A DNA stretch of 10,772 bases from assembly GCA_028292345.1 (NCBI GenBank), contig JAQGMN010000033.1, forward strand, positions 1 to 10,772, given 5' to 3'. This document shows positions 1 through 7,189 of the stretch, piece after piece (the stretch's first letter is position 1; the number at the start of each line of letters is the position of its first letter). The notes beneath the pieces are model-generated. The model had not been told where the DNA came from. It saw only the letters and a program-made list of their open reading frames with translations, and did no database searches. The stretch is from Polaromonas sp. (lineage in GTDB: Bacteria; Pseudomonadota; Gammaproteobacteria; Burkholderiales; Burkholderiaceae_C). The translations under genes were made by a program, and so were the position numbers.

Positions 1-2334
1 GCCCCGCCGCTGCCCTGGGCCAACGGCCTGTACAGCATCAAGCGCCACGGCACCAGCCTGAGCACCTGCGACAGCGAGCCGGTGCAGACGCCCGGCTGCA
101 TCCAGGCCCACGGCGCGCTGCTCGTGCTGCGCCTGGACGACCTGACGATCCTGCAGGCAAGCGACAACACGCAGGCGTTTTTCGGCGAAGCCCCCGCGGC
201 GCTGCTGGGCCAGAGCGTGGCGCGGGTCATTGGCGCGGCGCGGCAGGCTGATCTGCAGAACATGCTGGAGCGTGAATCGCTGGAGCGCAACGTGCTGTAT
301 GCCTTCACCCTGACCGAGGGCCAGGCCGATGCCGCGCTGGACGTGTGCATTCACACCCTGGACGGCGTGGCCGTGCTGGAATTCGAGCCGACCGGACGGC
401 AGGCGGGCCAGTCCGAGCGCGATTATTTTTCGCTCGTCAGGACCGCCGTGGGCCGCCTGCAGAGCGCCACGGGACTGCGCGATTTTTGCGACCGCGTGGC
501 TGCCGAAGTGCGCGGCATGAGCGGGCTGGACCGGGTCATGGTGTACCGCTTCCATGCCGACCAGCATGGCGAGGTGTTTGCCGAAAGCAAGCGCGGCGAC
601 CTGCCGCCCTGGCTGGGCCTGCACTATCCGGCCAGCGACATTCCGCAGCCCGCCCGCGAAATCTTCAAGAAACTCTGGGTCCGTCCGCTGCAGGATGCCG
701 CCGGCGCGCTGGTCGAACTGGTGCCGCTGGCCAATCCCGACACCGGCAGGCCGCTGGACATGACGCACTGCGCGCTGCGCGGCGCCTCGGTGATGTACAC
801 CGAATACCTGGCGAACATGGGCGTGGCCGCCACGCTGGTCATGCCGATCCTGGTCGATGGCGAACTGTGGGGCCTGATCGTCGGCCACCAGTACGCGCCC
901 ACCCGCTTTGGCTACCAGCTGCGGGCCGCCTGCGAGCTGATCGCCCAGGTGGTGTCGCTGCAACTCAAATCCACCGACTACATCCAGCAGCAGGCCTACC
1001 GCCTCAGGGTGGACACGGTTCACCAGCAGCTCATTGCCAAGGCGGCCCAGAATGGCGACCTGATGGCCTTGTTCAACAGCGAGCCGACCTTGCTCGATGC
1101 GATGCAGGCCGACGGCGCGGCGCTTTTCCACATGGGCCGGTGGTGGTGCGTGGGCCGCACGCCGACCGACGCGCAGCTCGATGCGCTGGCCGGCTGGCTG
1201 AACCAGCGCGCCGAGCTGGACCTGCGCGCGCGGCCCGTCTATGCGACCGATTCGCTGTCGCGCGACTACCCGGCAGGCGCCGGCATCGCCGACGTGGCCA
1301 GCGGCGTGCTGGCGGTGCGCGTCTCGCGCCTGCGCCAGGACCTGATCGTGTGGTTCCGGCCCGAGACCATCCAGACCGTCAACTGGGCGGGCGACCCGAA
1401 CGACAAGATCGTGGGCGGCGGCAAGCACGGCGCACGCCTGACGCCGCGCGGCTCGTTCGAATTGTTTGCCGAGTCGGTCAAGGCGCGCGCGCTGCCCTGG
1501 ACCGGCATGGAGGTCGAATCGGCGCTGCGCCTGCGGCTGCTGGTGATGGAACTGGTGGTGGCGCGCGCCGAGCAGCTGGCAGAGCTCAATGTGGACCTGA
1601 CCACGAGCAACGAAGAACTCGATGCGTTCGCCTATGTGGCCTCGCATGACCTGAAGGAGCCGCTGCGCGGCATCCACCGCTATGCCCACCAGATGATGGA
1701 AAGCAGCCAGGGGCTGGACACCGACAACCGGCAGCGGGCCGAAAGCCTGATGCGCCTGACGCTGCGCATGGACGGGCTGCTGGACTCGCTGCTGCATTTT
1801 TCGCGTGTCGGCCGGACCAACCTGGAATTCGAAGACGTGGACCTGAACGGCGTGGTGGCCGATGCGCTGGAAATGGTGGGGGTGCGTGCCGCCGACAACC
1901 GCTGCACCGTGGCGCTGGCCCGGCCGCTGCCGGTGGCCCGCTGCAATGAGGTGCGGGTGCGTGAAATCTTCAGCAACCTGATCAGCAATGCGCTCAAGTA
2001 CACCCGCCGGGCGCGACCGCGCATCGACATCGGCCACCTGCTGCCCGAAGAGCCGGGGCTGCCTGCCGACGCACCGCCCGAGGCCGGCGGCCAGACGGTC
2101 TATTTCGTCCGCGACGACGGCATCGGCATCGAAAGGCGGCACTTCGAAAAAGTGTTCGGCATGTTCAAGCGGCTGCACGGCCGGGACGAGTTTGGCGGCG
2201 GCATGGGCGCGGGCCTGAGCGTGGTGAAAAAGGTGGTCGGCCGGCATGGCGGCATCGTCTGGCTGGACTCGGCCAGCGGCATCGGCAGCACCTTTTATTT
2301 CACCCTGCCCGCCGCACCGCCTGCCGGACCATGA
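1..2334 (+). CDS. bphP: Bacteriophytochrome sensor histidine kinase (5' partial)
   Basis: Red/far-red photoreceptor kinase expected to bind biliverdin and autophosphorylate on His in the cytoplasm. The frame is open from base 1 and no plausible start is visible, so the true start lies upstream; 777 residues are seen (numbered here from base 1). Domain order: PAS (about 24-130), GAF (about 155-305), PHY (about 318-505), HisKA (about 530-600), HATPase (about 645-770). The N-terminal TCDSEPVQTPG segment aligns with the biliverdin-Cys motif of bacteriophytochromes and puts the thioether Cys at residue 23. The GAF domain has PASDIP (Asp213), VMVYRF and GHQ (His296). The PHY tongue has PRGSF (482-486). 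The kinase has HDLKEPLR with phospho-acceptor His549, an N box NLISNALKYT, DDGIGI near 705, and a Gly-rich lid GGGMGAGL. Oddity: the pocket motif usually read SPMH is SVMY here (Tyr266). The stop overlaps the next gene by ATGA. Assignment as a phytochrome kinase is very secure. Confidence 0.96.
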   Translation, partial: APPLPWANGLYSIKRHGTSLSTCDSEPVQTPGCIQAHGALLVLRLDDLTILQASDNTQAFFGEAPAALLGQSVARVIGAARQADLQNMLERESLERNVLYAFTLTEGQADAALDVCIHTLDGVAVLEFEPTGRQAGQSERDYFSLVRTAVGRLQSATGLRDFCDRVAAEVRGMSGLDRVMVYRFHADQHGEVFAESKRGDLPPWLGLHYPASDIPQPAREIFKKLWVRPLQDAAGALVELVPLANPDTGRPLDMTHCALRGASVMYTEYLANMGVAATLVMPILVDGELWGLIVGHQYAPTRFGYQLRAACELIAQVVSLQLKSTDYIQQQAYRLRVDTVHQQLIAKAAQNGDLMALFNSEPTLLDAMQADGAALFHMGRWWCVGRTPTDAQLDALAGWLNQRAELDLRARPVYATDSLSRDYPAGAGIADVASGVLAVRVSRLRQDLIVWFRPETIQTVNWAGDPNDKIVGGGKHGARLTPRGSFELFAESVKARALPWTGMEVESALRLRLLVMELVVARAEQLAELNVDLTTSNEELDAFAYVASHDLKEPLRGIHRYAHQMMESSQGLDTDNRQRAESLMRLTLRMDGLLDSLLHFSRVGRTNLEFEDVDLNGVVADALEMVGVRAADNRCTVALARPLPVARCNEVRVREIFSNLISNALKYTRRARPRIDIGHLLPEEPGLPADAPPEAGGQTVYFVRDDGIGIERRHFEKVFGMFKRLHGRDEFGGGMGAGLSVVKKVVGRHGGIVWLDSASGIGSTFYFTLPAAPPAGP

Positions 2335-2777
2335 GCGCCAGGCAGCCGGTCCTCGTGGTCGAAGACAACGACGGGGATTTTGAAACCGTTGTCGAGGCGG
2401 CGCAGCGCGCCGGGCTTCCCAACCTGCTGCGCCGGGTGGCGTGCGGCGACGAATGCCTGCACCTGCTGAACGCGTCGGTGCAAAGCCGCGGCCTGCTGCC
2501 CGCCCTGGTGCTGCTCGACCTGAACACTCCCGGAGACGATGGCCGCGACGCCTTGCGCCAGATCAAGGCCTGCGGGCTGCTGCGCGCCATACCGACCGTC
2601 GTGCTGAGCACCTCCAGCAACCCGCGCGATGTGGATTTTTGCTATGCAAACCATGCCAATGCCTACCATGTCAAGCCGGTCAGCCACATGGCGCACCTGA
2701 AAACCGTGCAGGACATCTTCGGCTACTGGCTGGGTTGCGCCCTGTTGCCGACCGAACCCATGCCGGGGAAAAAATGA
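2331..2777 (+). CDS. Single-domain response regulator, Rcp1-like
   Basis: 148-residue receiver protein with no output domain, likely the phosphoryl acceptor of the phytochrome kinase encoded just upstream. The REC fold residues are visible: acidic pair Glu11-Asp12 in VVEDNDGD, phospho-acceptor Asp63 in LLDLNTPGDDG, switch Ser93 in VVLSTSSNPRD, and Lys115 in YHVKP. The segment from NPRD to YHVKP is typical of the Rcp1 family of stand-alone regulators partnered with cyanobacterial and bacterial phytochromes. The ATG at 2331 overlaps the phytochrome stop (ATGA), and its own stop overlaps the start of the hybrid kinase in the same way. There is no strong Shine-Dalgarno, consistent with translational coupling. 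Role as phosphotransfer intermediate or sink is inference from position. Confidence 0.94.
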   Translation: MSARQPVLVVEDNDGDFETVVEAAQRAGLPNLLRRVACGDECLHLLNASVQSRGLLPALVLLDLNTPGDDGRDALRQIKACGLLRAIPTVVLSTSSNPRDVDFCYANHANAYHVKPVSHMAHLKTVQDIFGYWLGCALLPTEPMPGKK

Positions 2778-4750
2778 ACGACGCCTGCCGCATCCTGCAC
2801 ATCGACGACAGTCCGGACGACCGGGCCGACCTGCGGCAAATGCTGCTGCGCGGTTCCGGCGCGCGCTACCGGTTCACCGAAGCGGAACTGGGCAGCAACG
2901 GCCTGCAAATCATCAGCGACCTGCAAAAGGCCGAGCCGGGCCGCATGCCTTTTGACTGCATCCTGCTCGATTTCCACCTGCCCGACATGAACGCCTATGA
3001 AGTGCTGGCGGCCTTGTGCGGCGGCTCGGAACTGCCGCCCTGCCCGGTGGTGGTAGTGACCGGCTGGGACGGCGCGGACCGGGACCACGGCGCCAGGCTG
3101 CTTCGCGCCGGCGCCCAGGACTACATCGGCAAGAGCTGGACAACGCCCGAAAGCCTGACCCGCACGATTGAAAACTCCATCGAGCGTTTTGACCTGCTGA
3201 CCCGGCGGAAAATCGCCGAAACCCAGTTCCAGGAATCCGAGGAGCGCTACCGCAACCTGTTCAGCTCGATCGACGACGGGCTGTGCGTCATCGAGAAAAT
3301 CGCCGGTGCGCCGGGCCAGCCGCTGGATTTTCGCTATGTCGATGCCAACCCGGCCTTCACCGCGCAAATGGGCATGCGCGGCGCCGTCGGGAAAACCATC
3401 CGCGAGATGCTGCCGGACGAGCCCGAGGAATGGTTTGCCAGCTACAACACGGTATGCACCATCGGCATGCCGCTCAGGTTCGAGCGCAGCAACCTGATAC
3501 CGGGGCATGTGCATGAACTCAATGCGTTCCGGATCGGCGGGCCGGGCAGCGTGAAGGTCGCGATCATCTTCAGCGACATCACCGAACGCAGGCTGTCCGA
3601 ACTGCAGACACTGGCGCAGGCAAAGGCGCTTGCGGAACTGGACCGCCGAAAGGACGAGTTTCTGGCGATGCTCGGCCACGAACTGCGCAACCCGCTGGCG
3701 CCCATCTCCAGCGCGGTGCGCCTGCTGCGGCTGCAAAAGAACGAAACCCCGATGCAACGGCAGGCCTGCGCCATCATCGAGCGCCAGGTCGGGCAGCTCA
3801 ACCACCTGGTCGACGATTTGCTGGAAGTCTCGCGCATCACGACCGGCCGGGTCCAGCTTCGGCGCGAACAGGTCGCCGTGGGCGACATCGTGGAACGGGC
3901 GGTCGAGACCGCCCAGCCCCTGATCACGCAGCAGCGGCATCAACTCACCGTTCGGCTGCCGGCGCAACCGGTCTGGCTGCATGCCGATGCCGCCCGGCTG
4001 GAGCAGGTGGTGGTCAACCTGCTCACCAACGCGGCCAAGTACACCGACGAGGGCGGCCGCATCGAGCTGAGCGTCCAGCAGGACGGCCCGGACGCCGTGC
4101 TGCGGGTCCTGGACACCGGCATCGGCATCGCGCCCGACCTGCTGCCGCATGTGTTCGATTTGTTCACGCAGGCCGAGCGCTCGCTGGACCGCTCGCAAGG
4201 CGGCCTGGGCATTGGCCTGTGCCTGGTGCAGCGGCTGGTGGAACTGCACGGCGGGACCGTGACGGCCTACAGCGTGCAAGGCCAGGGCAGCGAGTTTGTG
4301 GTGCGCTTGCCGGCCATGCTGACCTGGGTGTCGCCGCCCGGCCCGCCGGTGGCCGCGCCGGCGGGGCCGCTTGACAAGCACTGCCGGGTGCTGGTGGTCG
4401 ATGACAATGTGGACGCGGCCCAGACGCTGGGAATGCTGCTCGAATTTTCCGGCTATGAGGTCCGCATGGCGCACGATGGCCTGAGCGCGGTGGACGCGGC
4501 GCTGGCCTGGCGCCCGGACGCGGTGCTGCTGGACATCGGCCTGCCCGGCCTGAGCGGCTACGGGGTCGCCCAGCGGATTCGCCAGGAACCCACGCTCGAA
4601 GGCATGGTCCTGATCGCCCTGACCGGCTACAGCCAGGAATCGGACCGCCAGTTTTCGCGGGAAGCGGGGTTTGACCACCATCTGGCCAAGCCTGCCAATT
4701 TCGACGTGCTGGAAAAGCTGCTGAAGGCGGTTTCGGAAAAACTGGAATAA
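2774..4750 (+). CDS. Hybrid histidine kinase, REC-PAS-HisKA-HATPase-REC
   Basis: 658-residue cytoplasmic signalling protein without membrane segments. Domains: REC 1 (about 4-130; Asp11/Asp12, phospho-acceptor Asp66 in LLDFHLPD, Thr96, Lys120); PAS (about 156-275, starting EERYRNLFSSIDDG and ending FSDITERR); HisKA (about 292-358, GHELRNPL with His302); HATPase (about 400-515, N box NLLTNAAKYT, DTGIGI, GGLGIGL); a Pro/Ala-rich linker; and REC 2 (about 536-655, Asp587 in LLDIGLPG, Lys in HLAKPA). ATG 2774 is chosen because it begins the first REC domain and overlaps the preceding stop as ATGA; the frame is open further upstream but that part is a shadow of the regulator gene. REC 1 could accept phosphate from the phytochrome and modulate this kinase, giving a multistep relay. 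The kinase family is certain; what it signals to is not visible. Confidence 0.94.
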   Translation: MNDACRILHIDDSPDDRADLRQMLLRGSGARYRFTEAELGSNGLQIISDLQKAEPGRMPFDCILLDFHLPDMNAYEVLAALCGGSELPPCPVVVVTGWDGADRDHGARLLRAGAQDYIGKSWTTPESLTRTIENSIERFDLLTRRKIAETQFQESEERYRNLFSSIDDGLCVIEKIAGAPGQPLDFRYVDANPAFTAQMGMRGAVGKTIREMLPDEPEEWFASYNTVCTIGMPLRFERSNLIPGHVHELNAFRIGGPGSVKVAIIFSDITERRLSELQTLAQAKALAELDRRKDEFLAMLGHELRNPLAPISSAVRLLRLQKNETPMQRQACAIIERQVGQLNHLVDDLLEVSRITTGRVQLRREQVAVGDIVERAVETAQPLITQQRHQLTVRLPAQPVWLHADAARLEQVVVNLLTNAAKYTDEGGRIELSVQQDGPDAVLRVLDTGIGIAPDLLPHVFDLFTQAERSLDRSQGGLGIGLCLVQRLVELHGGTVTAYSVQGQGSEFVVRLPAMLTWVSPPGPPVAAPAGPLDKHCRVLVVDDNVDAAQTLGMLLEFSGYEVRMAHDGLSAVDAALAWRPDAVLLDIGLPGLSGYGVAQRIRQEPTLEGMVLIALTGYSQESDRQFSREAGFDHHLAKPANFDVLEKLLKAVSEKLE

Positions 4751-4756
4751 GGCGGC

Positions 4757-4803
4757 TCCAGCCTGGCTGGACCCGCCCGGCCCGGGAACGCTTCAAGGGC
4801 CGG
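4757..4803 (+). terminator. Two short GC-rich hairpins after the signalling operon
   Basis: Just after the hybrid kinase stop there are two inverted repeats: TCCAGC (4757-4762) with GCTGGA (4766-4771), loop of 3, and CCGGCCC (4777-4783) with GGGCCGG (4797-4803), loop of 13. Neither is followed by a T run, so an intrinsic terminator is not shown. They could be weak terminators or mRNA 3' stabilisers. The 80-base gap otherwise holds only the leader of thiL. Confidence 0.3.
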
Positions 4804-4830
4804 CGCGGCGCGCACGGTATGCTTGGCGCC

Positions 4831-5817
4831 ATGGGTGAATTTGACTTGATTGCGCGCTATTTCACGCGCCCCACGCCCCGCGCGGCGCTGGGGGTGGGCG
4901 ACGACTGCGCGCTGCTGCAGCCCGCGCCGGGCATGCAGTTGGCCATTTCCAGCGACATGCTGGTCGAGGGCCGGCATTTCTTTGCCGACGTGGACCCGGC
5001 CGCGCTGGGCCACAAGGCGCTGGCCGTCAACCTGAGCGACCTGGCCGCCTGCGGCGCCACACCGCTGGCCTTCACGCTGGCACTGGCCCTGCCGCGCGTG
5101 GACGAGGCCTGGCTGCAGGGCTTTTCGCAAGGGCTTTTCAAGCTCGCCGACGCCCACGGCTGCGAACTGGTCGGCGGCGACACCACGCAGGGCCCGCTGA
5201 ACATCTGCATCACGGTGTTCGGCGAAGTGCCGGTGGTCGATGGCAAGAGCCAGGCGCTGCTGCGTTCGGGCGCCAGGGCCGGCGACGATGTGTACGTCAG
5301 CGGCACGCTGGGCGACGCCCGGCTGGCGCTTGAGGCATTGCGCGGCAGCATTGCCCTGCCGGCCGACCTGCTGGCCGAGGCCAGGCAGCGGCTGGAGCGG
5401 CCCACGCCGCGCATCGCGCTGGGCCGGGCGCTGCGCGGCGTGGCGTCGGCGGCGCTGGACATCAGCGACGGTCTGCTGGGCGACCTGCGGCACATCCTGA
5501 AAGCGTCCGGCGTCGGCGCCACGCTGGACACCTCGATTGCTATTGAATTGCTAGCTGCTAGCGCCCATCCAGCGTGCGCTGGTGGCCTTTTTTCCTTGGA
5601 AAATCAACTCGAATGCGTGCTGGCGGGCGGCGATGACTATGAGCTGGCCTTCACCGCGCCCGCCTCGGCGCGCGAAGCAGTGCTGGCGGCGGCGCACCGG
5701 GCCGACACCCGCGTCACGCACATCGGCCGCATTGACGCCGCGCCTGGCTTGCGGCTGGTCGATGGCCAAGGCGGGGCCGTGGATGGCCGGTATGCTTCGT
5801 TTGACCACTTTGGCTGA
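4831..5817 (+). CDS. thiL: Thiamine-monophosphate kinase
   Basis: ATP-dependent phosphorylation of thiamine monophosphate to thiamine pyrophosphate, the last step of thiamine cofactor synthesis, cytoplasmic. 328 residues from ATG 4831, close to E. coli ThiL (about 325). It matches the family from MGEFDLIARYF onward, with GVGDDCALL (21-29), a SSDMLVEGRHF-like segment (40-50), LAVNLSDLAACGA (64-76), GGDTTQGP (115-122), ALDISDGLLGDL (208-219) and LAGGDDYEL (264-272). An in-frame ATG at 4819 would add four residues; 4831 is preferred because it matches the E. coli N terminus, and neither has a strong ribosome binding site. Residues 237-252 are encoded by a short dispersed repeat (5539-5587) with no shift of frame. 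thiL is normally followed closely by pgpA; here an oppositely oriented accessory block intervenes. Confidence 0.96.
   Translation: MGEFDLIARYFTRPTPRAALGVGDDCALLQPAPGMQLAISSDMLVEGRHFFADVDPAALGHKALAVNLSDLAACGATPLAFTLALALPRVDEAWLQGFSQGLFKLADAHGCELVGGDTTQGPLNICITVFGEVPVVDGKSQALLRSGARAGDDVYVSGTLGDARLALEALRGSIALPADLLAEARQRLERPTPRIALGRALRGVASAALDISDGLLGDLRHILKASGVGATLDTSIAIELLAASAHPACAGGLFSLENQLECVLAGGDDYELAFTAPASAREAVLAAAHRADTRVTHIGRIDAAPGLRLVDGQGGAVDGRYASFDHFG
5539..5587 (+). repeat. Comamonad-type dispersed repeat, copy 1, inside thiL
   Basis: A 49-base unit beginning GCTATTGAATTGCTAGCTGC and ending GCGCTGGTGGCC. It has the same length and the same anchor blocks (GCTAT, AGCTGC, TGCGCT, GGCC) as copy 2 at 9790-9838; I count about 29 of 49 identical bases. 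An AGCGC/GCGCT pair gives it hairpin potential. It is read in frame as thiL residues 237-252. I recall this family as abundant in Polaromonas, Rhodoferax and Acidovorax, mostly between genes; that recollection is not verified here. Confidence 0.7.
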
Positions 5818-6022
5818 AGGCCGGGGTTGATTGGCGCCGGGAACGGATGCTGCAATGCAAGAATTGAGCCCGAGTTTCTCTTTGCCAGCGACAAGCATTT
5901 TGCGTCCTGACTGAGGCTGTGCCATGACGCCAAAATCACAGGTGGCAAGTAATGAGCAGCACACCCCAGCGCTGCATCCAGCCTGTCAGTCCATGCAACT
6001 CGTGCCCAATGAAAATTTCGTT

Positions 6023-6064
6023 TAAGAACACCATGCAAATCGATCAGTGATGTGGTGTTTCTTA
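6023..6064 (-). terminator. Hairpin just downstream of the lipoprotein gene
   Basis: TAAG plus AACACCA (6023-6033) pairs with TGGTGTT (6053-6059), a bulged T, and CTTA (6061-6064), giving 11 base pairs around a 19-base loop. It starts 8 bases beyond the lipoprotein stop codon on the - strand and is followed there by an A/T-rich stretch (AAACGAAATTTTC) rather than a clean T run. The position fits a terminator; the poor T tract keeps confidence modest. The remaining 5818-6022 interval between thiL and this hairpin shows no gene I can support. Confidence 0.45.
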
Positions 6065-6071
6065 GGATGCG

Positions 6072-6737
6072 TCACTTGTCGTTGGGTGCGTCTGCGTTAT
6101 CTAACCAAGGAGTACCTCCAATTTCGGGTTGCGCCTCAAGCAAGGCCACATTGGCCCCCGTAACTGCGCGAATGTTCCGCATGACATCCAGAAGAGTCTT
6201 TTCCGTCCACTCTTCTGGTGTGCCTACCATCGCATTCGCCATGTCACGACTGATCTGCATTAACCCACCTTCTTGCTTAGTAAACACTGCATACTGGTCA
6301 ACGTGATAGCCGTCCTTGTACTGAAACAGACACATGGTTATCGTCAAGTCGTTGCTTCCGGCAACCGTTCTTGTCGCTTTTGCTGTCCAGACAGCACCGT
6401 CACAAGTTGCCACGCGGAAACCGATTGATCCGCCGCCCCCGGCAAGCGCTGCGAACTTCGAGCCTTCAAAGGGATTTACGAGTTTGAACCGCCCTGCCAC
6501 TGCGGGCACCTCGCCCGAACTGGGTATTGGTGTCGCCTCATGCGCGTTATTGACATTGCGTCCGAGACCATTGCTGGCTGCTTTTGCAACTGTCGATCGA
6601 GGCATTGATGTTTTGACATCGTAAATTCTGTAGTATTCGACGGTCTTTGTTTTTGTGGTCAAGTAGTTGTTCGTTGTTCCGCATGCGGACAAGAACCCAA
6701 CAGTAATTGTTCCGACAAGCAAATGACTGCGTTTCAA
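6072..6737 (-). CDS. Putative lipoprotein of unknown function
   Basis: 221 residues starting at TTG 6737 (read as Met), supported by GGAGG six bases upstream. The N terminus is a classic lipoprotein signal: MKRSH, a hydrophobic stretch LLVGTITVGF, then lipobox LSAC with Cys19, so the mature protein is probably lipidated and envelope-anchored. After Cys19 comes a Thr/Asn-rich stretch (GTTNNYLTTKTKT), then a soluble domain with a GGGG loop near 97-100, two Cys residues, and the tail GGTPWLDNADAPNDK. I do not recognise a family. Base composition is visibly poorer in GC than the flanking housekeeping genes and codon use is more even, which suggests acquisition by transfer. It stands alone: about 315 bases separate it from the broken GNAT tail upstream and a hairpin follows the stop. 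Confidence 0.82.
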   Translation of the reverse strand: MKRSHLLVGTITVGFLSACGTTNNYLTTKTKTVEYYRIYDVKTSMPRSTVAKAASNGLGRNVNNAHEATPIPSSGEVPAVAGRFKLVNPFEGSKFAALAGGGGSIGFRVATCDGAVWTAKATRTVAGSNDLTITMCLFQYKDGYHVDQYAVFTKQEGGLMQISRDMANAMVGTPEEWTEKTLLDVMRNIRAVTGANVALLEAQPEIGGTPWLDNADAPNDK

Positions 6738-7051
6738 AATGGTCCTCCGTGCATGGTTGATGGTGGAACGTAGGTATGGGATGCCGTCCGGAATTTAATC
6801 CGTCGGCCAACCTCCGCAGATAGCTACAGGAAAACGCCAGCAATCCACCCAACAGCCCGGATTGCCGTATAGGCCAGGTAAAAAAAGGTTCAAGGTTGCA
6901 CATGAAATTTACCCTCTGTCTACCCAATCAAAGCACCTGCCGAACCAGGGGATGAAAAGCGTTTTGTTACAAAACTATACCGTAAAAAAAGCAACATCAG
7001 GAACCGGTATTTCCTTCTGCCCGCAGTGCGCAGCGGAGCTGGTTCCGTCAG
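6738..7051. other. Long gene-free interval upstream of the lipoprotein
   Basis: About 315 bases with no supportable gene. It holds the lipoprotein leader with its GGAGG, a weak promoter candidate at 6866-6893, a perfect palindrome GTTTTG-TTA-CAAAAC (6961-6975), a seven-A run (6984-6990), a 5-bp hairpin AGGAA/TTCCT (6999-7015), and most of repeat copy A, which starts at 6919. Read on the - strand, the 6999-7015 hairpin is followed 8 bases later by a T7 run and may weakly terminate transcription from the reductase gene. Confidence 0.5.
6866..6893 (-). promoter_or_regulatory. Weak sigma-70-like promoter candidate for the lipoprotein gene
   Basis: On the - strand TTGAAC (6888-6893) is followed after 15 bases by TATACG (around 6867-6872), about 130 bases before the TTG start. 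The spacer is shorter than the optimal 17, so this is only a candidate; nothing better is visible in the leader. Confidence 0.2.
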
Positions 7052-7124
7052 TACCCCGGCATCCAGTTGCAGGCCAAAAAACTCCTTGTCGCTCTGCCAT
7101 CCCAGCGATTCAGAAAGCGCCTGC
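6919..7124 (-). repeat. Diverged direct repeat, copy A (GNAT 3' end plus downstream flank)
   Basis: This segment matches 8508-8683 in the same orientation. Shared landmarks in order are CCCAATCAAAGC near the left edge, GTTACAA followed by CTATA, a CCGC...GCGG block, the GNAT C-terminal codons, and a common right edge GCGCCTGC. The first 60 bases look about three-quarters identical by eye; the middle contains an insertion or deletion of about 30 bases. The copy is a remnant: its GNAT frame is broken. Confidence 0.7.
7052..7123 (-). pseudogene. Broken tail of a GNAT acetyltransferase
   Basis: The - strand reads QALSESLGWQSDKEFFGLQL followed by DAGV, which lines up without gaps with the last 24 residues of the intact GNAT protein encoded at 8608-9066 (QALYESLGWQRDEVFLAYGW then TPGA); I count 12 identities. 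There is an in-frame stop two codons upstream and no acetyltransferase core precedes it, so the catalytic part is lost. The original stop is also out of frame. It is the coding part of repeat copy A and lies 65 bases beyond the reductase stop codon. Confidence 0.75.
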
Positions 7125-7189
7125 AATCACTGAGGCGCACCGGCGCCCGAAGACAATCCGGTCGCGTCAGAGGCTGGGCGTCGGCGCGC

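Noticed and set aside
345..1649. A 434-codon + strand frame inside the phytochrome gene
   Set aside because: Arg/Ala/Gly-rich shadow of the phytochrome in another frame with no motif.
2723..4681. A 652-codon open frame on the - strand opposite the hybrid kinase
   Set aside because: It is antisense to a clearly real REC-PAS-kinase-REC gene, is rich in His, Arg, Gln and Ala as expected from GC-rich antisense frames, and shows no domain.
4627..5493. A 288-codon - strand frame over the kinase-thiL junction
   Set aside because: It is antisense to two well-supported genes and has low-complexity Arg/Gln/Ala composition.
5551..5964. - strand frames overlapping the thiL 3' end (also 5637-6038)
   Set aside because: They overlap thiL, have no recognisable domain, and no convincing ribosome binding site.
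6095..6110. GTTAGAT-type sequence resembling an attC half site
   Set aside because: It lies inside the lipoprotein coding sequence and has no partner site.
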